Origin: Caballeronia sp. NK8
GTDB lineage: Bacteria > Pseudomonadota > Gammaproteobacteria > Burkholderiales > Burkholderiaceae
Direction of reading: 5' to 3'
DNA: 64,000 nucleotides
Assembly (NCBI RefSeq): GCF_018408855.1
Contig: NZ_AP024326.1
Span: 682,001-746,000 of the forward strand
Below are positions 24,948-33,575 of the stretch, piece by piece; positions within the stretch are counted from its first letter, which is position 1; each line of letters starts with the position of its first letter. The translations under genes were made by a program, and so were the position numbers. The notes under the pieces are model-generated. The model did not search any database. It was not told the origin of the DNA and worked only from the letters and a program-made list of their open reading frames with translations.

Positions 24948-25384
24948 ACAGCCACGCCCAGCTCCGACATATCGAATGCTTCCGATGTGCGCCGAGGCTC
25001 TGCGCAACTATGGCAGTAGACAGCCAGCTCAAGCTCGTTAACAACTCGCGCAGAGACAAGCCACGGCTCCGAAGTGTCTTCGAATTGCGTCATTGTTACA
25101 GAAACGTGCGGCGCAGTTCTGTCGACAGCGCGCAAGTAAAGCGAACAAGGCACTGTCTTGGCGGTCGTCGGATACGCGGACGTCAGCGTCGAGGAAATGG
25201 CCGCTTCGGCGTAGTCGGCGCATTCCTGGCCGCAGAAGTCTGTCAGCACGTTGTCGTCTGAAACCAAGACGACACCGGGTTCGCTGCCCGGTACAGTTTG
25301 GCTGCGCTTCAACAGGCTGAAGAAGCCGTGCGAGAGTTCGTGCTCACAAACGCCGCAGTAACGACCCTGGTATGAATTGCCCAT
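24944..25384 (-). CDS. CxxC protein of unknown function, coupled to the cREC gene
   Basis: 146 residues from the ATG at 25384, chosen for the GGAGAG site upstream; the 26 extra residues of the longer frame look non-coding. Three Cys pairs occur: RYCGVCEHELSHG near residue 10, DFCGQECADYAEAA near 50, and VYCHSCAEP near 122. This pattern fits one or two zinc sites. There are no membrane segments. Its ATGA overlap with the cREC gene makes a functional partnership likely, but no family was recognised. Confidence 0.7.
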   Translation of the reverse strand: MGNSYQGRYCGVCEHELSHGFFSLLKRSQTVPGSEPGVVLVSDDNVLTDFCGQECADYAEAAISSTLTSAYPTTAKTVPCSLYLRAVDRTAPHVSVTMTQFEDTSEPWLVSARVVNELELAVYCHSCAEPRRTSEAFDMSELGVAV

Positions 25385-25480
25385 GCTTGTCTCTCCGTCA
25401 ATTGCCGAGCAGATGGAAGGGGCTCGTCTGATGGAGGGGAGTCTATCCACCGACTGAGACAAGCGACGTCTCGATTTCCC

Positions 25481-26332
25481 TCATGTGACTTTCCATTCCT
25501 CGAGAATCTGCTGGGCCAGATATTCACATGGGGGTCGTGCGGAACGGGCACTGCGGACAAGCACGACCTCGACCTCGTTCATCGCGGGGACGCCGTCGTT
25601 CTCGGACAGCTGAATGAGATGGACCGGGATGCTGCATTTGGCGAGAGGTGCAATGGCAAGGCCGGCCTCCACCATGCTGAGCAGGCCGAGGAAACTCGGG
25701 CTTTCAAACGACATCCGGAATGTGATGTTTTCTCTACGGAGCGCCCGTATAGCATGGTCGCGCGCCGTGCTGCCATCGGCGAAGACGGCGATTGGTAACG
25801 GACGCTCCAACCAAATTTTCCGCTTCGACGACCCAGTCCACACCATCTGCTCATGTCTGATGAACTCGCCCGCGATTCCCTTTCCTTTCGTGAGGCACGC
25901 AAGGTCGATGGTGCTCTCCTTGACCATAGGCATGAGCGCTGCGCTCGGTAGGCCAATAACGCGAATGTCCACCCGTGGGTGCATCAACGCAAACTTCGCT
26001 AACACCTGTGGCAGCAACGAGGAAACATAGTCATCGGGGACACCAATCGTCACTTGGCCTTCTACTTCGGGACGAACTATGGAGGCCCACGCCTCATCAC
26101 GCATCTCGAGCATTCGACGGCCATAGTCCGCCAGTCTTTTGCCTTCCGCGGTTGTCGAGACATTACGCGTGTCCCGGACGAACAGTTGCTTTCCGAGCGC
26201 GTCCTCGATTGTCTTGATTTGCATACTGACGGCAGAGGGTGACCGAAACACGGTCTGAGCCGCCTTGGCAAACGAGCCCGAGTCCGCAACCGCCACAACC
26301 ATTTCAAGCACATCAAAATCGAGCTTCTTCAT
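25481..26332 (-). CDS. LysR-family regulator, divergent from a LysE-type exporter
   Basis: 283 residues. The helix-turn-helix is MKKLDFDVLEMVVAVADSGS followed by FAKAAQTVFRSPSAVSMQI. The effector domain starts near residue 92 (GQVTIGVPDDYVSSLLPQVL). It is divergently transcribed from the LysE-type gene with about 100 bases between, the arrangement of lysG/lysE and argP-type pairs, so it probably induces export when an amino acid accumulates. Sequence similarity to the LysR protein at 17908 is low, so the two likely sense different ligands. Confidence 0.9.
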   Translation of the reverse strand: MKKLDFDVLEMVVAVADSGSFAKAAQTVFRSPSAVSMQIKTIEDALGKQLFVRDTRNVSTTAEGKRLADYGRRMLEMRDEAWASIVRPEVEGQVTIGVPDDYVSSLLPQVLAKFALMHPRVDIRVIGLPSAALMPMVKESTIDLACLTKGKGIAGEFIRHEQMVWTGSSKRKIWLERPLPIAVFADGSTARDHAIRALRRENITFRMSFESPSFLGLLSMVEAGLAIAPLAKCSIPVHLIQLSENDGVPAMNEVEVVLVRSARSARPPCEYLAQQILEEWKVT

Positions 26333-26435
26333 ATTATTCAGAAAATCTGACGAGTTCTCTCAGTTTAATTCGTTTCTCTTCATGGTCGTGTAGTCCGACA
26401 ATCGGTTCATCAAGATTTTTCGAAGGTGAAGCGCA

Positions 26436-27083
26436 ATGCTAGACGCCGGGTCGATGTACCAATTCCTCGCGGTTGGCGGGATGCTCGCCATTACGCCCGG
26501 TCCGAACATGGTCTACGTGATGTCGCGTTCGGTCGCGCACGGGCGCGCCGCCGGCTTGATTTCGCTTGCCGGCGTAATGCTGGGATACCTCTTCTATATG
26601 TTCAGTGCCGCGTTCGGAATCACCGCGCTGGTACTCAAAGTGCCCGGTGCGAGCGCAGCGCTTGGCGCAACGGGCTCGATGTACCTCGCTTATCTCGCGT
26701 GGCAGGCGGTGAAGCCCGGAGGGCGTTCACCGTTTCAGGTGCGTCAGTTGGCGCAGGAGCCGCCGCTACGTCTGCTTGCAATGGGAGCGACAACCAGCCT
26801 GCTGAACCCGAAGTTGGCGATGCTCTTCATTTCGCTGTTGCCACAGTTCATCGACCACACGCGAAATGATGTGATGGGCCAATCCCTCATGCTCGGCTCG
26901 TCGCTGATTGCAGCCTTCGCCCTCGCGAATGGTCTTGTCGCTGTCGGCTCCAGCGGGATGGCCAAATTTCTTAACGGTCGACCCACGCTACTGCTCGCAC
27001 AGCGATGGGTCATGGGAGCAATGTTGGTGGGCCTTGGAATCAGCCTGGGTGTGGATTCCTTCAGGCTTTTCCTCATGTCCTGA
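26436..27083 (+). CDS. LysE-family amino acid exporter
   Basis: 215-residue inner-membrane protein with about six membrane segments. The LysE/RhtB signature is at the N-terminus (LAVGGMLAITPGPNMVYVMS), then GLISLAGVMLGYLFYMFSAA and TTSLLNPKLAMLFISLLPQF. AAGGTGAAG precedes the ATG. Exporters of this family remove amino acids or derivatives. Beside the amino acid regulon at 10-24 kb it could release an excess or toxic product, but it has its own regulator. Confidence 0.9.
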   Translation: MLDAGSMYQFLAVGGMLAITPGPNMVYVMSRSVAHGRAAGLISLAGVMLGYLFYMFSAAFGITALVLKVPGASAALGATGSMYLAYLAWQAVKPGGRSPFQVRQLAQEPPLRLLAMGATTSLLNPKLAMLFISLLPQFIDHTRNDVMGQSLMLGSSLIAAFALANGLVAVGSSGMAKFLNGRPTLLLAQRWVMGAMLVGLGISLGVDSFRLFLMS

Positions 27084-27270
27084 GCGCGCCGCGGGCTTGC
27101 TTGGATTTGGAAGCGGAAGGACCGGTTTCGGTAGTGCCAGGACCCCCGAGCGGCTTCTGTATGGCTTGCTCCTTCGACATCCAATCCGGGCGGGGCATGT
27201 CGGCGTAAGGTGCCGATTCGCCGGCAAGTGCGGCGGCAGAAACAAATACACGCAGTTTCGCGACGTTCAT
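27073..27270 (-). CDS. Small, possibly secreted protein of unknown function
   Basis: 65 residues. MNVAKLRVFVSAAALAGESA at the N-terminus is signal-like but weak. The middle PYADMPRPDWMSKEQAIQKP looks structured, and the tail is Gly/Ser/Lys-rich and probably disordered. AGGA lies upstream of the ATG. The 3' end overlaps the LysE gene by 11 bases on the opposite strand, a convergent arrangement. No family recognised. Confidence 0.4.
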   Translation of the reverse strand: MNVAKLRVFVSAAALAGESAPYADMPRPDWMSKEQAIQKPLGGPGTTETGPSASKSKQARGALRT

Positions 27271-27423
27271 AGCGCGTCCTGCTTCGAAAATTCACTTCTG
27301 CGCAAGATTCGGTTCTCACGCAGGTTTGCGAGTTGACACGGCGCCGGGGCGGCTTTACTGTCCCGGCTGCCGTGGTTCAGGTCATTCCCGGCGCACGGTT
27401 TGGTTAGCCGAACGGAGGCATGC

Positions 27424-27684
27424 ATGCAGACTTCTTGGTCGCGCGAGAAGTACGCGCTGAACGTGCGCGTGCTGGGTTCTGAGAGCAAAGTCATTGAGCC
27501 CGCGTGCCGCACCATGGCCGGGTTCCTGGCAGTCGTCACGATTTCTCTGCCATCAGCCGCTATCCCGGCCTTCCCACGCTTGATGCTAGGCGACGACGGA
27601 GGCATTGCGTTTGACAGCGAATCGGACGCCTTGGCTGCAGGTATCGCAGCTGCGAACCGAATGGTCGAAGACCTCGTGGGATGA
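27424..27684 (+). CDS. Protein of unknown function
   Basis: 86 residues from the ATG at 27424, preceded by GGAGG; the upstream in-frame start at 27400 lacks such a site. The order KYALNVRVLGSESKVIEPAC, ISLPSAAIPAFPRLMLG and SESDALAAGIAAANRMVEDL suggests an alpha/beta fold ending in a helix. There is no signal peptide or membrane segment. No family recognised. Confidence 0.55.
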   Translation: MQTSWSREKYALNVRVLGSESKVIEPACRTMAGFLAVVTISLPSAAIPAFPRLMLGDDGGIAFDSESDALAAGIAAANRMVEDLVG

Positions 27685-27757
27685 CCGGCAGTCGGCGCCA
27701 CAAAGAAGCTTGGTCGGGCGTGGTCGCGACGAGTGAGGCGCAGCGCGATTGGTCGGG

Positions 27758-28117
27758 TTACCGGTCGTTCTCTTGGCCCGAGTGCGACTTATCTTCACCC
27801 TCTTTGGGAGACCTCGCATGTCGCGTCGCTTTGCACAAGCGCGACTTCGCGGTCCGCGCGAGATGAGCTAACTCGTCGCGCATATACCAAGGCCACCAAG
27901 CTAAGTGGTAGAACCAGAGAAATCCGCTGCGAACACCTGTCTGCCAACGCGGAGGCACCCCGTCGCTAGGGAAGCTCTTCAAGTCCCGGTATCCGACGCA
28001 GACAGTTCCCGCGAAAATCCAAAGCAGAGCCAAGACGAGCGTTGGCACAGACAACAGGCAGGCCGCGCCGAGCACAGTTGCCGGCAAACAAATTTGGACG
28101 CTCGAGCGTGACTTCAT
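27758..28117 (-). CDS. Putative membrane protein of unknown function
   Basis: 119 residues from the ATG at 28117 (GAGG seven bases upstream). Residues about 8-45 form two close hydrophobic stretches ([18 protein letters not shown] and [18 protein letters not shown]). A Trp-rich patch ([19 protein letters not shown]) may be a membrane-surface helix. The C-terminus is charged. The stop lies 73 bases from the unknown gene on the other strand. No family recognised. Confidence 0.55.
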   Translation of the reverse strand: MKSRSSVQICLPATVLGAACLLSVPTLVLALLWIFAGTVCVGYRDLKSFPSDGVPPRWQTGVRSGFLWFYHLAWWPWYMRDELAHLARTAKSRLCKATRHARSPKEGEDKSHSGQENDR

Positions 28118-28243
28118 CGAGGAGCCTCGCAAGTACCTGAGACGCGCTTACGCTATACCATTCGCACTTATATCCTTGACGCAGCTGCCGAAATACCCGG
28201 CGCCACGTGTGATTTGCCTGCGAAAAATTCGACCCTGAACCCG

Positions 28244-28702
28244 ATGAAACGTAGAGCGACGGTCATTTGCGAGCGTGATGGACGCGTACTGTTGGTCGCA
28301 CGCGCCCGCGGTCGGTGGGCGTTTCCCGGCGGTCGCGTGAAGACCGGCGAGGACCTTGCAGACGCCGCTGTCCGCGAACTGAAAGAAGAGACGGGCCTCG
28401 AGGCAGTGCAGGTTCGCTACGCTTTTCAGTTCCGCGGATTCCAGACTCGACACTTCGTTTTCGTTGCGAGCGTCGACCCCGAGGCCCAGTCGGTGCCAGC
28501 GAACGAAATTGCGCGATGCAAGTGGCCGCGATTGGAAGCGCTGCGTCGCATCGAGGCGAGCGTTCCGACGAGGGGGATTGCCGAGATTTTCTTGAAGCAC
28601 GAACGGGACAGACTTAGCGCCACGCTTCAGGAGTCCATCGATGCGATGGCTGGGTCGCCGGGACCGCCCACGACATATGGGGGCGACGGTGAAGGACGAT
28701 GA
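28244..28702 (+). CDS. Nudix hydrolase
   Basis: 152 residues from the ATG at 28244; a TTG ten codons upstream is a less likely start. The Nudix box is complete in [20 protein letters not shown] followed by TGLEA (G-x5-E-x7-REU-x-EE-x-GU), preceded by WAFPGG. These enzymes hydrolyse nucleoside diphosphates linked to another group, using a divalent metal held by the REELKEE glutamates. Neighbours are small unknown genes, so the substrate is not indicated. It is intact. Confidence 0.88.
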   Translation: MKRRATVICERDGRVLLVARARGRWAFPGGRVKTGEDLADAAVRELKEETGLEAVQVRYAFQFRGFQTRHFVFVASVDPEAQSVPANEIARCKWPRLEALRRIEASVPTRGIAEIFLKHERDRLSATLQESIDAMAGSPGPPTTYGGDGEGR

Positions 28703-29000
28703 GCAACGGAAGCGCTGCTCGCCATACTGGAGTCGGCGAGGCTGAAATAAAAAGCCGAGCATGAGGATGAATGCAATGGAATGGGGGCGAGCGACGACGT
28801 TCCTGTCTCGGAAACGGGCCTTAGCTTAAATTATCCGTAACAGTAGAATTTACAAACACCTTTCGTTTTCGCTAAGCGCAAGTTCAGGCTATATCAGACA
28901 GGCCGGCAAGCTTTCTCCTGCGATTGCGACGGTAAGACGGGAAAAATTGGGGCGGTACGCCCGCATCAATAGTAAGCTTGAGCACCGGAAGGAGGCCTGG

Positions 29001-29273
29001 ATGATACGCAAGATGCTTACCGCTTCTCGCCTCCAGCAGGAGGTCGACCGGCGCATTCATCGGCTGCAAGAGGTCATCGAGGATGGCGTGAAGATTCGAG
29101 TGCCGCGGCCCCAACTGCAGGAAACCGATGGTACGGGCTGTAATTGGAACATGAGTCACTTCGGGAACGCGGTCGGGTTTGAACGCGACATCGAACGTGT
29201 GCTGAAGGCGGTACGTGCCGAATTCAACCTCAGCACCGAGGCGAAGGAGAAAGCGGACCCCTTTGGTGACTAG
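29001..29273 (+). CDS. Small protein of unknown function
   Basis: 90 residues from the ATG at 29001, chosen because AAGGAGG lies 6 bases upstream. The N-terminal helix is basic (SRLQQEVDRRIHRLQEVIED). The middle PQLQETDGTGCNWNMSHFGN has a Gly/Cys/Trp patch, and the C-terminus is helical (GFERDIERVLKAVRAEFNL). No membrane segment or signal peptide. It is probably a real conserved small protein of this clade, but the family is not recognised. Confidence 0.65.
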   Translation: MIRKMLTASRLQQEVDRRIHRLQEVIEDGVKIRVPRPQLQETDGTGCNWNMSHFGNAVGFERDIERVLKAVRAEFNLSTEAKEKADPFGD

Positions 29274-29357
29274 CCAAAAAGAAGTGAAGTAGTCGAGCCG
29301 CGTTGTCAGCCCGCAGGCACGCCCTTGCGCGCGGACTAAGGTCGACGCGGCGAAGTC

Positions 29358-29672
29358 TCAGCCGTCCATCTCGTCTTCGTCATCTTCTGATTCCACGAAC
29401 TCCAAGGCGTTGTCGACTACCTCGACGCGGATTTCTTCTGCGTCATCTTCGATATCAATTTGGCTTGGCGGCGTTGCGACGACTTTGAAGTCAAAGCCCA
29501 ACGCGCTTGCGTGCGCAACGTATTCGCCCTCGTCATCATCGTGCAGAACGTCATCGTCAATCATCGAGCGGCGCTCAGGGTGAAAGTCCTTCCCCGTGAG
29601 GACGAGTTCTTCTTCCTCACCAGTCGCGGTCTCGACGACCAAGAGCTCAACCGTTCCGGATGGCTCGAGCAT
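29358..29672 (-). CDS. Acidic small protein of unknown function
   Basis: 104 residues from the ATG at 29672 (GGAG upstream); a longer frame to 29837 adds Arg-rich, non-coding-like residues. The protein is strongly acidic, with stretches such as DDDVLHDDDEGEY, IDIEDDAEEIRVEV and a C-terminal run ending ESEDDEDEMDG. The N-terminus GTVELLVVETATGEEEELVL looks like a beta-hairpin. It could bind cations or a basic partner; that is speculation. Confidence 0.6.
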   Translation of the reverse strand: MLEPSGTVELLVVETATGEEEELVLTGKDFHPERRSMIDDDVLHDDDEGEYVAHASALGFDFKVVATPPSQIDIEDDAEEIRVEVVDNALEFVESEDDEDEMDG

Positions 29673-29899
29673 AGTTTCTCCCAGGGTTTGAGGTTTCGGA
29701 CTTCGCCGAGGCGCGTGAAGTTTCCGCCCCAGTCTTTCCACGTCGGTGTAGATATGACGCGTCCGGTAAGCCCGACCAAGTGCGGAATGTCGGGCATGTA
29801 AAGGCAACTTAAATAGCGCACCTCGAGTTGACAGCAAACTGACTCGTCAAGAAGTGGGGCACTCCCGATTGTGAGATTGCTCGCCGAACAAATTGGTCA

Positions 29900-30295
29900 T
29901 TACTTTCCTGAATTTCGGCTGGCTAGCGATTTGATGTCTTCAAGGAAGGCTTCGATATGAACGGGCTTCTCCACGACCAGGTCGGCAGAGCCGTTAGCAT
30001 CGATGCCTTTTACCGCTGACCACAAGATGAACGCTATGTTCTTCAGGGCCTCGTCCTCGCGAAACTGGCGACAGACTTCGAGCCCGTTCAGTCCCGGCAT
30101 CATGAAGTCGCAGATGACTACATCGGGCCGAAGTTCGCGCGCCTTCTCGAGCCCCTCTCGTCCATTCGCCGCGGTGCTTGCCGTCAAGCCTTCCATTTCG
30201 AGCACCATCGCCCAGACATTGCGAATGTCCGGTTCATCGTCGATAAGCAGGACCACGGGCGAACGCGAGGTCAACGGACCACCGGAAGCAGACAT
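29900..30295 (-). CDS. Single-domain response regulator
   Basis: 131 residues, receiver domain only. The acidic pocket is LLIDDEPDIRNVW, the phosphorylated Asp is in VVICDFMMPGLNG, and the conserved Lys is in VVEKPVHIEAFL. No output domain is present, so it would act by protein contact, as CheY or phosphorelay intermediates do. No kinase gene is adjacent; the kinases at 46 and 49-52 kb are distant. It is intact. Confidence 0.9.
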   Translation of the reverse strand: MSASGGPLTSRSPVVLLIDDEPDIRNVWAMVLEMEGLTASTAANGREGLEKARELRPDVVICDFMMPGLNGLEVCRQFREDEALKNIAFILWSAVKGIDANGSADLVVEKPVHIEAFLEDIKSLASRNSGK

Positions 30296-30387
30296 TTATT
30301 GGCCTGAGACACTGTCGGGAATCGAAATCAGGCGCATGGCGTATGCCCGAACCAAGGCAAACCCAAGGGTTTGCGAGTCGCTGACCC

Positions 30388-30828
30388 TCACGAAAAGGCA
30401 CATGTCAAACCCACCCGCGACGGTGCGATTGCCGACGAGACGTTCGCCATCTGGCAGCGGTCCTCTCGCTGGCTCGTATTATTCTTTGGTCTACCACGGG
30501 CTCGGTTGCTGCTACGACTTCCAGCCGGGTCCTCAGGCAGAGCGGCTCTTCCCGTGCGGCATTTTTGCGCAAGGCAGGTCGTCACAAAGGGTCTCGGCTG
30601 ACTCACCTGCCGGCAAGAGGCGGATATGTGCTCGGGGTACAGCCTCCGCGCCAGCGAAAGCGCCTCATCTCGGTTGTTCGCAACCTTGACGACAACGATA
30701 CCGTCGCGTGGAATCTCGACACGCCAGACTCCTCCCCCGGCGGGTCGTATGATGATTTCGGCGTCATCAGCGCCCTCGTTTGTCAGCACGTTGGCCGCCT
30801 TACCCAATAAACCGATGCAGTTTCTCAC
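30388..30828 (-). CDS. Protein of unknown function, DUF2188-like N-terminal part
   Basis: 146 codons. Residues about 22-70 look coding and structured: DDAEIIIRPAGGGVWRVEIP, RDGIVVVKVANNRDEALSLA and RRLYPE, resembling short domains that take a residue-by-residue beta-alpha form (DUF2188-like, low certainty). The C-terminal half is Arg/Ser/Pro-rich and looks like out-of-frame sequence, suggesting a lost original stop or a frameshift near residue 75. No clear ribosome site. Confidence 0.4.
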   Translation of the reverse strand: MRNCIGLLGKAANVLTNEGADDAEIIIRPAGGGVWRVEIPRDGIVVVKVANNRDEALSLARRLYPEHISASCRQVSQPRPFVTTCLAQKCRTGRAALPEDPAGSRSSNRARGRPKNNTSQREDRCQMANVSSAIAPSRVGLTCAFS

Positions 30829-31138
30829 GTCAAAAGGTTGATTTGATAAATTTGCCGATTCAGTTGACGCTGTAACACAAAAAGCAATATTGACCGGTTT
30901 TTGTCGAACGCATGATGTGGTGGCGGTGTGATTTCCTCTTTATTCCTGAATAGGCGGAGGAATTTATCGAACGTTCGCACTTATATGGTCAAGTATCCGC
31001 CCTCGCTCGTATACTGATTGCAACCAATCTAATAAATTTCCCATGATGAATAATTCCTTTCAATCAGGTAAACTTCGGGCATATTTCGAAACTATTTAAA
31101 TCTAAAGACTCAAGGCGCCAAGAAGGCACGTCGACTGA
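30829..31138. other. A/T-rich intergenic region
   Basis: About 310 bases, clearly richer in A and T than the surroundings. No gene. Several possible -10-like hexamers (for example TATACT near 31010) occur, but no promoter can be assigned. Confidence 0.4.
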
Positions 31139-31144
31139 ATGGAA

Positions 31145-31369
31145 ATGATTAGACGATTCGAACGCCCTTCGGGAGAGCACGAGCATAGCGCTTTGGGCCT
31201 CGACGGCGAGATTCGACATCTCGAGCGTGTTCTTCGTGGTGAGGGAGCGCATTCAACCTTCGCGCGAACTTACTGGCGGGAGAGAGTTGTGCAGGCGCTG
31301 TCGACGCCGGGAATGATAGTTGTCCAACGAAGCCGACTTAACGCATTGCTTTCGCAAATTGACGCTTAG
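31145..31369 (+). CDS. Small protein of unknown function
   Basis: 74 residues from the ATG at 31145, or 76 from 31139. The composition is charged and helical (IRRFERPSGEHEHSALGLDG, then EIRHLERVLRGEG and TYWRERVVQAL). No good ribosome site is visible, and no family is recognised. The reading is weak but the residue pattern looks coding. Confidence 0.35.
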   Translation: MIRRFERPSGEHEHSALGLDGEIRHLERVLRGEGAHSTFARTYWRERVVQALSTPGMIVVQRSRLNALLSQIDA

Positions 31370-31614
31370 GCTGTTCGAGTCAAATCTGACAGCCGGCGCT
31401 CCACGGAAAGCCCGTCGCGATGAGGGCCCGGTCGCTTATCCCTCGCAGGGCATCCACGCACTCAACGTCGCGCGGACGAGCAGCGAGCGGTGATACCCAC
31501 GCCTTTATGCCGGCGGACTGAGCGGAAATTAAGTAACGCGTTCATGGCAACAGCACGGCAAGGTCGCACATGTCGCTAAAGGTGCTCGCGCCCGCGGATG
31601 ATGTTGGACAGCGA
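31370..31614. other. Intergenic, nothing recognised
   Basis: About 245 bases between the weak small gene and the terminator-like hairpin. No supportable feature. Confidence 0.3.
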
Positions 31615-31650
31615 TGAAAAGCCATAAGGGCCGCAAATCCAGCCCTTATG
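31615..31650 (-). terminator. Probable intrinsic terminator of the double-glycine peptide gene
   Basis: CATAAGGGC (31623-31631) and GCCCTTATG (31642-31650) form a perfect 9-bp stem with a 10-base loop. Read on the minus strand, the stem is followed by GCTTTTC. It lies 58 bases after the stop of the peptide gene at 31709. Confidence 0.55.
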
Positions 31651-31708
31651 CAAAGCGACTAGCGTCATAGTGCTCTTCACATCTCGTCTTTCACTTTGTG
31701 CTCTACTA

Positions 31709-31900
31709 CTACAGCCTCATCCCTACGTGGGCGGGTGCCGGGTCGGGCGTATTCTCTAACGTGTTAATCGAGTTGATGACACGGTAGGCTTCCACAAGCG
31801 CTTTTTCCTTTTCTACATCGTGCCCGCCGACGACACGGGCCATCTCGGCATGAGACAGCTCCTTTTCCTGGGAGAGATCAACAACAGTTAGTGTGCTCAT
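31709..31900 (-). CDS. Short peptide with double-glycine-type leader
   Basis: 63 residues. The N-terminal 26 (VVDLSQEKELSHAEMARVVG plus G) match the bacteriocin/double-glycine leader pattern: an acidic-amphipathic helix with L-S-x-x-E-M-x-x-V-x-G-G. Cleavage after GG would release a core of 37 residues starting HDVEKEKALVEAYRVINSIN. AAGG precedes the ATG, and a terminator-like hairpin lies just downstream. No C39 peptidase/exporter or immunity gene is seen nearby, and the core has no Cys. It may be a bacteriocin, a signalling peptide or a degenerate precursor. Confidence 0.6.
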   Translation of the reverse strand: MSTLTVVDLSQEKELSHAEMARVVGGHDVEKEKALVEAYRVINSINTLENTPDPAPAHVGMRL

Positions 31901-32383
31901 TTCGGTTCAACCTTTATCAGTAGCGTGACGGCAACGGCCGGGACTGTAATTGGAGCGTTGCGAAGCAACGCTCACCAAACCCTACTCACATTCTGTGCCA
32001 AATTCGAAAGGTTTCGCTTGCCTGCCGTAACCGCTTGTTTATGAACATAAAATTTTAACTTTGCACCTTGGCCGGAAGTGCCGAAGAAATAGCGTGTCGG
32101 AGTCCCTCCGACACATGGCAGGAATTCTGTTGGTAATGACGATGAAGGACGATGAAACAAAGCAAGCCCTGCTTTGATTTCCTCGCGGCGCTCGATGGTG
32201 CCAAAATCAGAAGCGGCGAATACCGCGACATCGATGAGTCGTAGGCGAGCATGAACGGGACGACTTGCGGACAAGAGCCGCAGCGACTGACATCGTAACT
32301 CAGGGAATGTTGCTCATTCCTTACGGCCGACCAACGGGCACGCTAGTTGCATTTCAATTCGCCTAGTCAATGTGGAGCCGACG
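31901..32383. other. Intergenic, no supportable gene
   Basis: About 480 bases. A 100-codon minus frame at 31972-32274 shows no motif and no clear ribosome site. Possible promoter of the peptide gene, but no convincing boxes. Confidence 0.35.
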
Positions 32384-32873
32384 ATGAGTGAGCCCAAGCT
32401 ATCGCATTCGTCTACGGATGAACTCGACACCGTTCCAGACACATCAAGTCCGGCCTATGCAAGTCAACATCCGTTAGCCCGCGTTCGACAAGTTCGCTAG
32501 CCTGGTCACTAGGTGGGCCGGTTCACCGGCCGCGTTTTGTCTGGCCGTACTTACAGTAGTCAAGTGGATCGTGACCGGGCCGATATTTCACTACTCCGAT
32601 GGCTGGCAACTTGTTATCAACACCGGGACCACCGTCATCACGTTCTTGATGGTCTTCCTGATTCAGCAAAGTCAGAACAGGAACAGTGTCGCGCTTCATC
32701 TAAAACTTAATGAGTTACTGTCATCCCATCGTGCAGCGAGTAATCAGCTTATCGGAATAGAGGATGCTTCTGAAGAGGAATTGCGACGCCTTGCAGCCGC
32801 GTACCTTCGTCTATCGACAAGGCAGCCGGAAGATGTCACCAGTGCGATGCCAGAAGAAGTCTCGACGCACTGA
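32384..32873 (+). pseudogene. Low-affinity iron permease-family membrane protein, frameshifted (copy 1)
   Basis: From the ATG at 32384 the protein reads SSTDELDTVPDTSSPAYASQ then HPLAR and reaches a stop. Two bases lost near 32483 explain the break. In the shifted frame it continues as FDKFASLVTRWAGSPAAF, IVTGPIFHYSDGWQLVINTG and TFLMVFLIQQSQNRNSVALH, with the usual C-terminus ELRRLAAAYLRLS. The second copy at 48044-48571 is related through most of its length. Such proteins have two or three membrane segments. The name comes from yeast Fet4, and bacterial function is unproven. Confidence 0.75.
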
Positions 32874-32981
32874 ATGATCCTTCGCGGAGGCTTGTGACCT
32901 TTCGATCTGCTGCCGTGTCCCGCGGCTCGCAGAATGCCGTTTCCAACACCGTCCGATCCTGCCCTGCACGAAGGAGTGACC

Positions 32982-33557
32982 GTGGACATCACATCGTTCC
33001 CAAGCATCACGTCGGTGATCCGCATGGATCACACGCATGTGTTGGCGGTTTTTCATCGCTATCATGCGCGGACGCCGTGGTGGAGAAAGCGCGCCATCGT
33101 CGAACTTGCTTGTACGGCGCTCGAAATTCATGCGCAACTGGAGGAAGAGATTTTTTACCGCGCGCTGGGCGAGGTCATGGCCGGTGACGAGCGCCTCGCA
33201 AAGAGCAAGCCCGAGCACGACGCGATGAGGGAAGAGCTAGCGAAGCTGCGCGCCATGGGTCCGCGAGACGCCGCTTACGATGCGCGCTTCATGCAGCTCC
33301 TGCGAGAAGTGATGCATCACTTCGCGGACGAGGAAACGGTATTGCTTCCCACCGCCGAGCGCGCGCTGACGTCACAGCTGTCTGAACTCGGCATGCGCAT
33401 GACGAAGCGCCGCATGCAACTGATCTCGCGGCATCGGCCATCGGCGATCGCGGCGAACACAATCGGCACGTTTCCGCTCGCACCGCTCGCTGTGATGTCG
33501 CTTCGCGCGCTCGCCATCGTGCATTGTCTGCGCCCCGCCGGCGCGCGACGCTTCTAA
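32982..33557 (+). CDS. Hemerythrin-domain protein
   Basis: 191 residues from a GTG at 32982, chosen because AAGGAG lies 6 bases upstream; the ORF is open earlier without such a site. Iron-ligand pattern: His in RMDHTHVLAVFHRYH, His/Glu in EIHAQLEEEIFYRA, His in SKPEHDAMREELAKL, and His/Glu in REVMHHFADEETVLLP. These form a diiron four-helix bundle able to bind O2 or handle reactive species. The tail after residue 150 is longer than the domain needs. It is intact. Confidence 0.88.
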   Translation: MDITSFPSITSVIRMDHTHVLAVFHRYHARTPWWRKRAIVELACTALEIHAQLEEEIFYRALGEVMAGDERLAKSKPEHDAMREELAKLRAMGPRDAAYDARFMQLLREVMHHFADEETVLLPTAERALTSQLSELGMRMTKRRMQLISRHRPSAIAANTIGTFPLAPLAVMSLRALAIVHCLRPAGARRF

Positions 33558-33575
33558 CGCCATGCGTGATCGACA

